A stretch of DNA of 33,074 nucleotides from Rhodospirillaceae bacterium (GTDB taxonomy: Bacteria > Pseudomonadota > Alphaproteobacteria > GCA-2731375), in contig JABIRL010000143.1 of assembly GCA_018667855.1 (NCBI GenBank), positions 1 to 33,074 of the forward strand. The letters are read 5' to 3'. Below, one piece after another: positions 23,414 to 30,132 of the stretch. The translations under genes and the position numbers were made by a program. Below the pieces are notes generated by a model. The model did no database searches. It worked only from the letters and a program-made list of their open reading frames with translations, and was not told the DNA's origin. Each line of letters starts with the position of its first letter. Position 1 is the first letter of the stretch.

Positions 23414-23809
23414 ATGGATAGAGCAAGATTAGAGGACCTGACCCGGTCCTTCACGGAAACCTTCAACGGCACCGACCTGGACGTCATGATGTCCTATTTC
23501 GCCGATGCAGCGGCGGTCTACGACCAGCATGACGGCGCCATCGCAGAAGGATTGACGGCGATCCGTACGGCCTTTCAACCGCAGTTCGACGGCGATTTCG
23601 GCACCATGGCCTTCGTGGTGGAGGATTTGTTCATCGACCCCGACCAGGACAAGACCATGGTCAGTTGGCTCTGTACCTTCGATACCAAGCGGGGGCGGAC
23701 CGGCTGGCGGGGCCTTGATATCCTGCATTTCAACAAGGCGGGCGAGATCGTCAACAAACTGACCTACGCCAAGGCCAAGGCGCTTCAATTAGATCTGGTG
23801 GAGGCCTAA
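23414..23809 (+). CDS. SnoaL/NTF2-like protein
   Basis: The 131-residue product fits the NTF2-like fold used by SnoaL-type cyclases, isomerases and small hydratases: a helix with FTETFNGTDLDVMMSYFADAAAVYDQHDG, then strands ending GWRGLDILHFNKAGEIVNKLTYA. The catalytic role cannot be told from the sequence. The start is ATG 23414 with AGGTGG 5 nt upstream; GTG 23405, with GGAAGAGG in front, would add three residues and is about as likely. It lies 15-25 nt after the cupin gene and 3 nt before the FMN oxidase gene, so the three are almost certainly one transcript. Confidence 0.8.
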   Translation: MDRARLEDLTRSFTETFNGTDLDVMMSYFADAAAVYDQHDGAIAEGLTAIRTAFQPQFDGDFGTMAFVVEDLFIDPDQDKTMVSWLCTFDTKRGRTGWRGLDILHFNKAGEIVNKLTYAKAKALQLDLVEA

Positions 23810-23812
23810 TTC

Positions 23813-24907
23813 GTGCGTGAACCACGTAGCCTACCGGGTACCCAAAATCGCTTTCAGGTGCTGCATGAAATCGCCGAAGAAGCCCGCGCCAGTCTGCCCC
23901 GCAATATCTGGGACTACATGCGCGGCGCGACGGAGACGGAGACGACGGCCAAGCGCAACCGCATGGCCATCGATACCCTGGCCCTGCGCCCTCGCATGTT
24001 GCGCGACGTCACCGATATCAGTCTCGCCAGCACCTTCATGGGCGCCGAACTGGAATTGCCGCTGACATTCGCGCCCATCGGATCGTTGGAATCCTTCCAT
24101 CCAGAGGGCGGCGCGGCAGCGGCCCGGGCGGCGGCGCGTCACGGCATGATGACCACATTAAGCTCGGTCTCCGCCCCCGGACTGGAGGCAACGGCGGAAG
24201 CCGCCCCCGGCCCCAAGATCTTCCAGCTCTATGTACGCGGCGACAGTGACTGGATCGACGATCACGCGCACCGGGCCATAGCGGCGGGCTATACCGCTTT
24301 CTGTCTGACCGTGGACGTGGCCGTCTACAGCCGGCGGGAGCGGGACATCGTCAACCGCTTCGTCAAGCCGTGGCGGCGCAGCGCCGGCGGCAAGAATTTT
24401 CAATCTTCCCTGAACTGGAAAGATGTCGAACGTTTCAAGGCAACCCACGATATCCCCCTATTGATCAAAGGCATCATGACGGCGGAAGACGCCGCCATGG
24501 CCTGCGATCTGGGGGTTGACGGCGTCTGGGTTTCGAACCATGGCGGCCGGCAGCTGGATCAGGCCCAGGGCAGCATGGCCGTGTTGCCGGAAATCGTGGA
24601 GACGATCGCCGGCCGCGCCTCGGTGGTGGTCGATGGCGGCTTCCTTCGCGGCACGGACGTAATCAAGGCCATTGCCCTGGGCGCCGACCTGGTCGGCCTG
24701 GGGCGTCTGACCGCCATGGGCCTGGGTGCCGCGGGCGAGGAAGGCCTGACCCGCGCCATCGATCTGTTGTCGGAGGAAATGCATTTGGCCCTAGGACTGA
24801 TGGGCAAGACGAAATTGTCGGAATTGTCGCCCGAGGATCTGACCACCGCGCCGGCGGTAGTCCATTCAGACGTCTTGAGTGCTTTCCCCCTGCTGCCGCC
24901 AGCTTAG
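23813..24907 (+). CDS. FMN-dependent 2-hydroxyacid oxidase/dehydrogenase
   Basis: This 364-residue TIM-barrel flavoprotein oxidises a 2-hydroxy acid to a 2-oxo acid (glycolate oxidase/lactate or mandelate dehydrogenase family). Active-site residues are all visible: Y35 in WDYMRGATETE, Y140 in FQLYV, D168 in LTVDVAVYSRRERD, K219 in LLIKG, and H243 and R246 in VSNHGGRQLD. The phosphate-binding VVVDGGFLRGTDVIKA and GADLVGLGR close the barrel. No signal or membrane insertion is present, so it is probably soluble and the electron acceptor is unknown. The start is GTG 23813-23815 with GGTGGAGG overlapping the previous stop region. It ends 7 bp from the convergent envelope operon. Confidence 0.92.
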   Translation: MREPRSLPGTQNRFQVLHEIAEEARASLPRNIWDYMRGATETETTAKRNRMAIDTLALRPRMLRDVTDISLASTFMGAELELPLTFAPIGSLESFHPEGGAAAARAAARHGMMTTLSSVSAPGLEATAEAAPGPKIFQLYVRGDSDWIDDHAHRAIAAGYTAFCLTVDVAVYSRRERDIVNRFVKPWRRSAGGKNFQSSLNWKDVERFKATHDIPLLIKGIMTAEDAAMACDLGVDGVWVSNHGGRQLDQAQGSMAVLPEIVETIAGRASVVVDGGFLRGTDVIKAIALGADLVGLGRLTAMGLGAAGEEGLTRAIDLLSEEMHLALGLMGKTKLSELSPEDLTTAPAVVHSDVLSAFPLLPPA

Positions 24908-24914
24908 CACGTCC

Positions 24915-25532
24915 CTAACGAGTATCGGGCAGGCTGGCGAGCAGACGCCGGGCCAGGTCATCCAGCATGGAGGCGACGGCGTCGTCATCTTCCTGGAAAG
25001 CCGCCGCCCGCAACATAGCAAGGGGCAGCGAGAACAGCGATAACGGCACATCGCCGGAGCTGCGGGAGGCCGTGGAGTTTGCCTGCCACAGCACGGCGCC
25101 ATCGCGCGGGCGAATAATTTCTGCACTTATGTGGATATATTTTTGCGACCAGATCAGGGCGTTGTCGTGACCCGCACCCATGACATGCCAGCGCAGGAAC
25201 GCCGGGCAATGGGTAGTGGCGGCGAAGTGCCGGGCATCATCGGGGTGCGCCAGATCCACCGCCATGGCGCGCACCAGACGGCGCCGTTCCCGGGGGTGGA
25301 TAACTTTTTCGACCCGGCCGCTTAACTGCCGCGCCAGGGCTTCCGCGATCCGCCCTGCCGCCACGACACCCAGTTCCATCGGCCCGGCCAGGACGGCGAT
25401 ACACCGTGGGGGATCTTCGTAATAGCCCCGCGTGGCCCCTGTTGTTTCCGCCCTGGCGCCGAGATGGGCGAATAAGGCAAGGAAGAGTATGGGCAGAAAA
25501 CGCACCACAATACCCGCCACGATACGCACCAT
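24915..25532 (-). CDS. exported protein, last gene of the envelope operon
   Basis: I do not recognise this 205-residue protein by name. It has a signal peptide (about 1-28, cut near GARA). A mature domain with PPRCIAVLAGPMELGVVAAGR follows, then THCPAFLRWHV, and then a strand pair around KYIHISAEIIRPRDGAVLWQA. The last segment resembles the nucleotide-free CsgG/TolB-N-like folds of secreted accessory proteins, but this is weak. Two cysteines (C43, C109) could form a disulfide. It starts 3 nt after the stop of the TonB-like gene, so translation is coupled. By position it may act where TolB acts in Tol-Pal, which is inference only. Confidence 0.75.
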   Translation of the reverse strand: MVRIVAGIVVRFLPILFLALFAHLGARAETTGATRGYYEDPPRCIAVLAGPMELGVVAAGRIAEALARQLSGRVEKVIHPRERRRLVRAMAVDLAHPDDARHFAATTHCPAFLRWHVMGAGHDNALIWSQKYIHISAEIIRPRDGAVLWQANSTASRSSGDVPLSLFSLPLAMLRAAAFQEDDDAVASMLDDLARRLLASLPDTR

Positions 25533-25535
25533 GGC

Positions 25536-26483
25536 TCACACCCTCCCGCATCTGTTGCCCAGATCAAACATGCCCGGAACCGCCCGGCCATCGACCTGGA
25601 TATCGCGTACGATGATCCGCCCCCCGGACAGTTGATAGCGGGCCCGGATCGAAGCGGCCTTGCCGTAGCCGCCGGCCAATAGTTGATCCAACCCGCCCAA
25701 CAGACGGGCATCGACCCTGCGGGGAAAGATCCGCATGGCCGGAATATCGCGCGGCAATCCGTGACGCCTGGCAATGGCGTGCAGGTCGTCCCGTTCCGCC
25801 GCCACCAGACGCCCGGACGGCTGCCGCGCGAAACCGCTGTAACGATCCCGGTTGGGTTGCCAGGATTGGCCGCGCGGGCTTCCGGCGATGAATAGTTCGC
25901 CGCCGTGACGGGCCAAGGCCACCTGCATGCCGAAGCAATCGCGGAATTTGTGATAGAGGCGGGCGCGCTGGTCGGCGTTCCCCGGCCAGGCCAGTTCGAT
26001 CGCCGGGCCCTGGCCGTGTTCCAGCAAATGCAGCAGCACCCGGCCCTGAGCGGCCACGGCCTTAACATCCGTCGCAGGGCGCGATGCCGGTGTTGGCTTT
26101 GTCGTTTGCGCTGGCCTTGTTTCGATCTTCACGGGAACAGGTTTGGTCGGCTTTATCGGTATTGGCGACGGCGGCGGCTGTCGTTTGGCCGTCCGTGGTT
26201 GCGTGGGTTCCAGCGGCTTGATTTCGGTCGCCGCCACCTCCGGCTTCTCCTTTGGTTGCAAGGGTGGCCGGGGCGGCGGCGCTGCTGTTCGCGGCGGCGG
26301 GGGTAGGATCACGGCGCGGGGGTGCGGATTTTCCACCGGAGCCTTCACCGGAGTTTTTTGCGGCACGGGGTCGGGAGAGGGTTCAACCCCGCGCCGTTCA
26401 GCCGGCACCGTGGTCAGCAATAATGCCGCCAGCAGAGCCGAAAGCCCGATGGAAGCGCCGCCGATGACCATTCCCCGCGCCAT
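25536..26483 (-). CDS. TonB/TolA-like protein: membrane anchor, proline-rich linker, periplasmic domain
   Basis: The 315-residue product has one N-terminal membrane helix (about 6-25), a long proline- and lysine-rich stretch (34-135, with PPPPRTAAPPPRPP and Lys-Pro repeats), and a C-terminal folded domain (about 140-315) with two cysteines and the ending GMFDLGNRCGRV. This is the architecture of TonB and TolA, which span the periplasm and pass energy from a proton channel to the outer membrane. The C-terminal domain does not show the standard TonB motif and I do not recognise it. It lies 3 nt from both neighbours. Confidence 0.8.
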   Translation of the reverse strand: MARGMVIGGASIGLSALLAALLLTTVPAERRGVEPSPDPVPQKTPVKAPVENPHPRAVILPPPPRTAAPPPRPPLQPKEKPEVAATEIKPLEPTQPRTAKRQPPPSPIPIKPTKPVPVKIETRPAQTTKPTPASRPATDVKAVAAQGRVLLHLLEHGQGPAIELAWPGNADQRARLYHKFRDCFGMQVALARHGGELFIAGSPRGQSWQPNRDRYSGFARQPSGRLVAAERDDLHAIARRHGLPRDIPAMRIFPRRVDARLLGGLDQLLAGGYGKAASIRARYQLSGGRIIVRDIQVDGRAVPGMFDLGNRCGRV

Positions 26484-26486
26484 GAT

Positions 26487-27044
26487 CTATTGCCCCCGCG
26501 TGCTGGCGAACAGCAGTTCCATTTCCTCCGACAACGCATGCAGTTCGCGGCGGCGCTGACGGGGGGTCATGAATTTCGACTGTTCCCTGACGGTGGCGTC
26601 GGCTGTCACGGGACCTTGCGCCATGACTTCTGCCCGGCGTTTTTTCACCGCGGGGTCTGTGATCGTAGAGGGTGCCGCTATGGCCGGCGCCTTTGGCGCG
26701 GCCAGCTTGACCGGGATCGGCGGCACCACTTTTTGCACCGGAACTTCGATTGCCGGCGCCTGGATGGCCGGTTTGGCCATGGCGGTCTCTATCGGCGTGG
26801 CTTTCGGCGGTTCTATGGCGGGCGGCGGCGTCAGGCTGGGCGGCAAGGGCGCGCCCGTATTCTCGGCCATCACCTTGTCGACCACAGCCGCCGTGACCTC
26901 GCGGCCTGAATGAACTGTTTTCTCGACCGCCGCGGTAACCTTGCCCAGCATGCCGTCCTGGTCGATGTCGGCGAACGGCTGGCCGCCGGCGAACAGATAG
27001 AACAAAGCCCCGACAACGACGAGATTGAAAATCAGGAATCGCAT
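26487..27044 (-). CDS. single-pass membrane protein with proline/alanine-rich periplasmic part
   Basis: The 185-residue product starts with a membrane helix (MRFLIFNLVVVGALFYLF) and continues with a low-complexity Pro/Ala/Val region (about 65-135, including APLPPSLTPPPAIEPP). It ends in a charged helix (MTPRQRRRELHALSEEMELLF). The start ATG 27042-27044 has AAGGAG upstream and overlaps the channel gene by 13 bp; the open frame extends upstream but that part is the channel gene in another frame. One helix at the N-terminus beside an ExbB-like gene suggests an ExbD/TolR-like partner, but the usual ExbD aspartate in the helix is absent, so this is not a standard ExbD. Confidence 0.78.
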   Translation of the reverse strand: MRFLIFNLVVVGALFYLFAGGQPFADIDQDGMLGKVTAAVEKTVHSGREVTAAVVDKVMAENTGAPLPPSLTPPPAIEPPKATPIETAMAKPAIQAPAIEVPVQKVVPPIPVKLAAPKAPAIAAPSTITDPAVKKRRAEVMAQGPVTADATVREQSKFMTPRQRRRELHALSEEMELLFASTRGQ

Positions 27045-27562
27045 GGAATTACTCCTTTTGCGGTGGATTTGGCCTCGACCCAGGCAGCGCTGATGGATAA
27101 CAGCGCCCGCAAAAGAGCCGAGGTAGGAAGGCCGATGACCGTGGTCATGAAGGCCAGGCTGAAGCGTTCGGTCAGGCCGCGAATAACCTCCTGCACGGTT
27201 TCGGGCGTCAGGCTCTGCCCGGCCAATTCTCCGATGCCGAGACTGATGCCGAACAAGGTGTAGGTCAGGGCCAAAGTGGCGATGCCGTTGGCGGCGTGCA
27301 GTCCCGCCTCGTGCCAGGCCTGGCGCTGCTGCGGCCGCAGTTCGCGGTCCAGCAACCGTTGCCAGCAATACAAGGTGGCCAGGATCAGTATTGTCAGAAG
27401 AGCGATAAACACCCCGCCAAGAACACGCGCCACCCAGGCCAGAATCTCGCCCGGTTCCGGCGCGCCCATGGCCAGGGCGACGGCAAGGACCAGAACCACG
27501 GCGCCCAAGAAATAACTCAAAGCGCGGGAGCCACCGCTGACAAAGGCGATAACGCCGGCCAT
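27032..27562 (-). CDS. MotA/TolQ/ExbB-like proton channel protein
   Basis: A 176-residue inner-membrane protein with about four hydrophobic helices (near 14-33, 41-66, 88-108 and 130-152). The pair of late helices, TLALTYTLFGISLGIGEL and FSLAFMTTVIGLPTSALLR, fits the conserved MotA/TolQ/ExbB module, with threonines in the last helix where the proton path runs. TolQ and ExbB are around 220-240 residues, so this is short, mainly in the cytoplasmic loop. It starts 1 nt after the preceding gene and overlaps the next, as in a tightly coupled complex. It is probably the motor of a periplasm-spanning system with the two anchored proteins downstream. Confidence 0.8.
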   Translation of the reverse strand: MAGVIAFVSGGSRALSYFLGAVVLVLAVALAMGAPEPGEILAWVARVLGGVFIALLTILILATLYCWQRLLDRELRPQQRQAWHEAGLHAANGIATLALTYTLFGISLGIGELAGQSLTPETVQEVIRGLTERFSLAFMTTVIGLPTSALLRALLSISAAWVEAKSTAKGVIPCDS

Positions 27563-27563
27563 C

Positions 27564-27959
27564 TTACCGCCGCCCGCGCTTGGCCGACATCAGGCTTTGC
27601 GTCGTCAAGCCCAGCTGCGCCAGCCAGGTTTCGGCCATGGTGCGGCTTTTCTCGGCCGAGGCATGGACCAGAAAGGTCAGATCATAGTTGGCGAAGGCGC
27701 GGCGGACCTGGGGCGTGTTGCGTCCCACCAGCTTGTCATCGCGGAGCACCATGCGTTCCAGATCCAGCAGACGCCGCTGCCCAGCCTCCAGACGCACCTG
27801 GCGTTCGGCCGGGGCGATCCCGCCGTCCAGCATGGTTTCGATCAACAGGGCGCGTTCCCGCTCCATATTGGCCAGGGTATCGGCCTGGGCCGGGACCGCG
27901 AGGGCGGTGGCGGCAAGCAGTGCCGCCGCCGGCAATAGAATTTTCAAATTGAGTGTCAT
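27564..27959 (-). CDS. small exported protein, uncharacterised
   Basis: This 131-residue product has a signal peptide (cut probably after VPAQA, residue 26) and a mature part that looks all-helical and charged (ANMERERALLIETMLDGG, VRLEAGQRRLLDLERMVL). Then comes a segment with ANYDLTFLVHASAEKSRTMAETW. I do not recognise a family. The start ATG has AAAGGA 8 nt upstream. It ends 1 nt before the channel gene start. Periplasmic location is a sequence-based inference. Confidence 0.72.
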   Translation of the reverse strand: MTLNLKILLPAAALLAATALAVPAQADTLANMERERALLIETMLDGGIAPAERQVRLEAGQRRLLDLERMVLRDDKLVGRNTPQVRRAFANYDLTFLVHASAEKSRTMAETWLAQLGLTTQSLMSAKRGRR

Positions 27960-27984
27960 GATCCGGTTCCTTTCATGAGATAGG

Positions 27985-28860
27985 TTAGTTGACGAAGTAT
28001 TTGACGGCTGATGCGGGCGAGGCGGTGGCGGGGATATCGCTGTCGGTCAATTCCGTATCCATCACCTGTTCCGACAGCGCCATGGCATCCAGGGCTACCA
28101 GCTTGGCCATGTAACCAAGGATGTTTTGCTCCTGATCCAGGATCGCCATGCCGGCCTGGGTGTCGGCCAGCATCTGACGAATGAAATCACCCTTGGTGGC
28201 GGGGTTGCCGGCCAGTTGCGTCCCGGCATTCATGGGATGGTGGCGGATGGCCGCGACCAGGGATTCCACCGCGCCCATGTTGGTGGCGTATTCCTGAGCA
28301 TATTTGCTTTCCGGCACGGCGGAAGCGGCGAGCACCGATAGATCAACCCGCGCCAGGGAACCCTGGAACCTGTTCCGGGCTTCCTGTTGCTGTGCCACCA
28401 GTTGCACCCGCGCCGGCGTCATGGCGCCCTTTTCCTGACCCAGCTTTTTCAGCAATCGCTCCAGGGTCTTCTGCTTGGTCTGCATATGGCGAAAGCGCAG
28501 ATCAGCCTTGCGTTTCATCAAGGTGATGAATTCGCGCTTTTGCGCCAGGAATTGATGGCGCAGTTCCACCGCCAACTCCCCTTCCGCCTGTTCGATGGCG
28601 GCGCGCAGATCTTCCAGGGTCTGACCCTTCAGGCCGATTTCCCCATCCGCATCCTGAATGGCGGCCGACAACGCCGATTGGGCGAAGTCATGATCCAGGG
28701 ATTTCTTTAAATAGTTAGCCGGCAGCTTGATCAGCTTTTCGCTGGCCACGGGCTGCCAACTTGGCGCCTCGCCGCCCTTGGCCAGGCCCGGACCCGGCGC
28801 CGCCATGGCAAGCGCCAGCGCCAGGCTTGGGCCCAGTAACAGATATCGTTTCGCGTTCAT
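27985..28860 (-). CDS. exported helical (coiled-coil) protein, uncharacterised
   Basis: The 291-residue product has a signal peptide (MNAKRYLLLGPSLALALAM, cut near GLAKG). A long helical region (about 50-180) follows, rich in Gln, Lys, Arg and Glu with heptad-like leucines around KRKADLRFRHMQTKQKTLE and RLLKKLGQEKG. The C-terminal part has HHPMNAGTQLAGNPATKG, ILDQEQNILGYMAKLVAL and ends AVKYFVN. It is likely a periplasmic adaptor or scaffold. The start at ATG 28858-28860 has AAAGGG upstream; an earlier ATG at 28888-28890 would add ten residues and spoil the signal peptide. I do not recognise a family. Confidence 0.75.
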   Translation of the reverse strand: MNAKRYLLLGPSLALALAMAAPGPGLAKGGEAPSWQPVASEKLIKLPANYLKKSLDHDFAQSALSAAIQDADGEIGLKGQTLEDLRAAIEQAEGELAVELRHQFLAQKREFITLMKRKADLRFRHMQTKQKTLERLLKKLGQEKGAMTPARVQLVAQQQEARNRFQGSLARVDLSVLAASAVPESKYAQEYATNMGAVESLVAAIRHHPMNAGTQLAGNPATKGDFIRQMLADTQAGMAILDQEQNILGYMAKLVALDAMALSEQVMDTELTDSDIPATASPASAVKYFVN

Positions 28861-28874
28861 TGTGCAGCCCTTTC

Positions 28875-29447
28875 CTAGTTCCGTTTCCAATAGCGCACCC
28901 GGCGCAATTCGGATTTCATTTCGGATGAAACATTCGCCAGGGAGAATTCACCCACCGCCGAGCGGTCGCGCTGGCCAAGCAGGATTTCCATGCTTTCGAT
29001 GAATGACGCGCCGTCGGCGAAATACAGATCGGCGCCACTAAAGGTCTGCTTGAAGGTTTCCAGATTGGCGCGGGCACGCGCCACATCGCCGCCCTTGAAA
29101 TAATCCTGAATGCCCAGGGCATAGGCCCGCATGCGTTCATCAACACCGACGCTGGCGGCTTCGGGGCCAACCTCGGCCTCGCACGTCTCCAGCAGGCGGG
29201 CGGCCGCCAGATAACGGGCGGACGAGCCATCCGCGCGGGCCTGGCCGTCCAGGGCCAAGGCATCGTCGCGGCATTGACGATAGCTACGCATGGCGGAAAT
29301 CTCAGCAAATCGGGCCTGGCGGAAGCCAATGCCCTCTTTCTGCTGCGCCGTGGTCACGGGATTGCACGCGGTGGCCATAAGCGCCGCGCCGATTGCCAGC
29401 ATGGGCAACCGCCGACCCCATTTGGTTCGCTGATTAGACTGTCGCAT
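28875..29447 (-). CDS. putative lipoprotein, first gene of the envelope operon
   Basis: The 190-residue product has a positively charged N-terminus, a hydrophobic stretch and a lipobox-like MATAC at C28 (the -3 residue is Ala, less common than Leu). The mature protein is helical, with a TPR-like look (RYLAAARLLETCEAEVG, RMRAYALGIQDYFKGGDVARARANLETFK). It may be an outer-membrane lipoprotein that anchors the system, as Pal does for Tol, which is inference. The start ATG 29445-29447 has AAAGGG 7 nt upstream. It begins the seven-gene operon. Confidence 0.75.
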   Translation of the reverse strand: MRQSNQRTKWGRRLPMLAIGAALMATACNPVTTAQQKEGIGFRQARFAEISAMRSYRQCRDDALALDGQARADGSSARYLAAARLLETCEAEVGPEAASVGVDERMRAYALGIQDYFKGGDVARARANLETFKQTFSGADLYFADGASFIESMEILLGQRDRSAVGEFSLANVSSEMKSELRRVRYWKRN

Positions 29448-29490
29448 ATCGCGGCCCTTTCCTAATGTTCAAGTTCATCGGATCGCTTTC

Positions 29491-29573
29491 ATTGATCCTG
29501 TTCAGGGGAGGCTATGGCGGCGCCAGGGTGGTTTTTTTGGCGGCACGGCAAAAAAATTTATTGATCCCCTTCA
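29491..29573. promoter_or_regulatory. paired direct repeat, candidate operator, around an A/T-flanked palindrome
   Basis: ATTGATCCTGTTCA (29491-29504) and ATTGATCCCCTTCA (29560-29573) match at 12 of 14 positions and lie 69 bp apart, between the envelope operon (minus) and the small helical-protein gene (plus). Between them is a palindrome-like segment with T7G (29532-29539) facing CA7 (29549-29556). Such spaced direct repeats often bind a regulator. The surrounding 227 bp gap shows no gene. Confidence 0.4.
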
Positions 29574-29674
29574 ATCAGGCCGTCCGGAACCGGCAAAACA
29601 GTTCCATTTGCCCCGATTTCCCATTAGCATTCGGCTGATATCGCAGGCTTTTTTGGCAGTACGGGAAGCGAGCC

Positions 29675-29926
29675 ATGGAAAAACTGAGAGATATCGTCGA
29701 CGAGGCCGTCGATAAGCTGGATGGTTCATTGTCGGAGGATCAAACCAAGGCAATTACCAAGGTGATCGAAGCAGCCGTAATACGCGGCATGCTGGAGGGG
29801 CAGCATCGTGCCGTTGATGCCTGCAATAGCATCGGCGAGGCGGAACAAGACATCGCCCACAAGATCGCCACCGCCATTCGCAAGAAAAATGATGCCCTTA
29901 TCGTCAGTTTGTCTGCCATGCGTTGA
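29675..29926 (+). CDS. small helical cytoplasmic protein, uncharacterised
   Basis: The 83-residue product is acidic at first and almost entirely helical by composition: MEKLRDIVDEAVDKLDGSL, then DQTKAITKVIEAAVIRGM, then a second half ending in AIRKKNDALIVSLSAMR. There is no signal peptide, membrane helix or recognisable family. The start ATG has GGGAAGCGA just upstream. It is divergent from the envelope operon and could share its control region; nothing else shows what it does. It may be non-specific background, but codon pattern and start signal favour a real gene. Confidence 0.65.
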   Translation: MEKLRDIVDEAVDKLDGSLSEDQTKAITKVIEAAVIRGMLEGQHRAVDACNSIGEAEQDIAHKIATAIRKKNDALIVSLSAMR

Positions 29927-30064
29927 CGGCATATTCGGCCGGATACCGGGCAATTCGCGGCTGGTTATCGGTTTCTTCAGACGATGTGATATACTTTTCA
30001 CCGATTCAGAGACGTAATTCGAGGATCCGCGATCAATTTCGCTGGCCTCTGTATCGTGCCCCAA

Positions 30065-30093
30065 TTGACCGCGGCGGTTTCGCCCGTTGATAC
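30065..30093 (+). promoter_or_regulatory. sigma-70-type promoter for the ABC exporter genes
   Basis: TTGACC (30065-30070), a 17 bp spacer, and TGATAC (30088-30093) form a good sigma-70 match, placing transcription start near 30100. It lies 40 bp before ATG 30133 and makes translation from the earlier TTG at 30094 unlikely. Confidence 0.55.
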
Positions 30094-30132
30094 TTGGCGG
30101 TATGGCAAATTCACGAAGGTAATACGCAGGCA

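Noticed and set aside
26487..27368. Extended 293-residue version of the single-pass protein
   Set aside because: The extra N-terminal part is the channel gene read in another frame; the ATG at 27044 has a proper AAGGAG and begins with a membrane helix.
27032..27562. Channel gene as part of a flagellar stator or a Zorya-type defence system
   Set aside because: No peptidoglycan-binding MotB/ZorB, helicase or nuclease gene is near; the neighbours are exported and TonB-like proteins.
29532..29556. T7/A7 palindrome as a rho-independent terminator
   Set aside because: There is no adequate GC stem before the T run, and both flanking genes point away from it.
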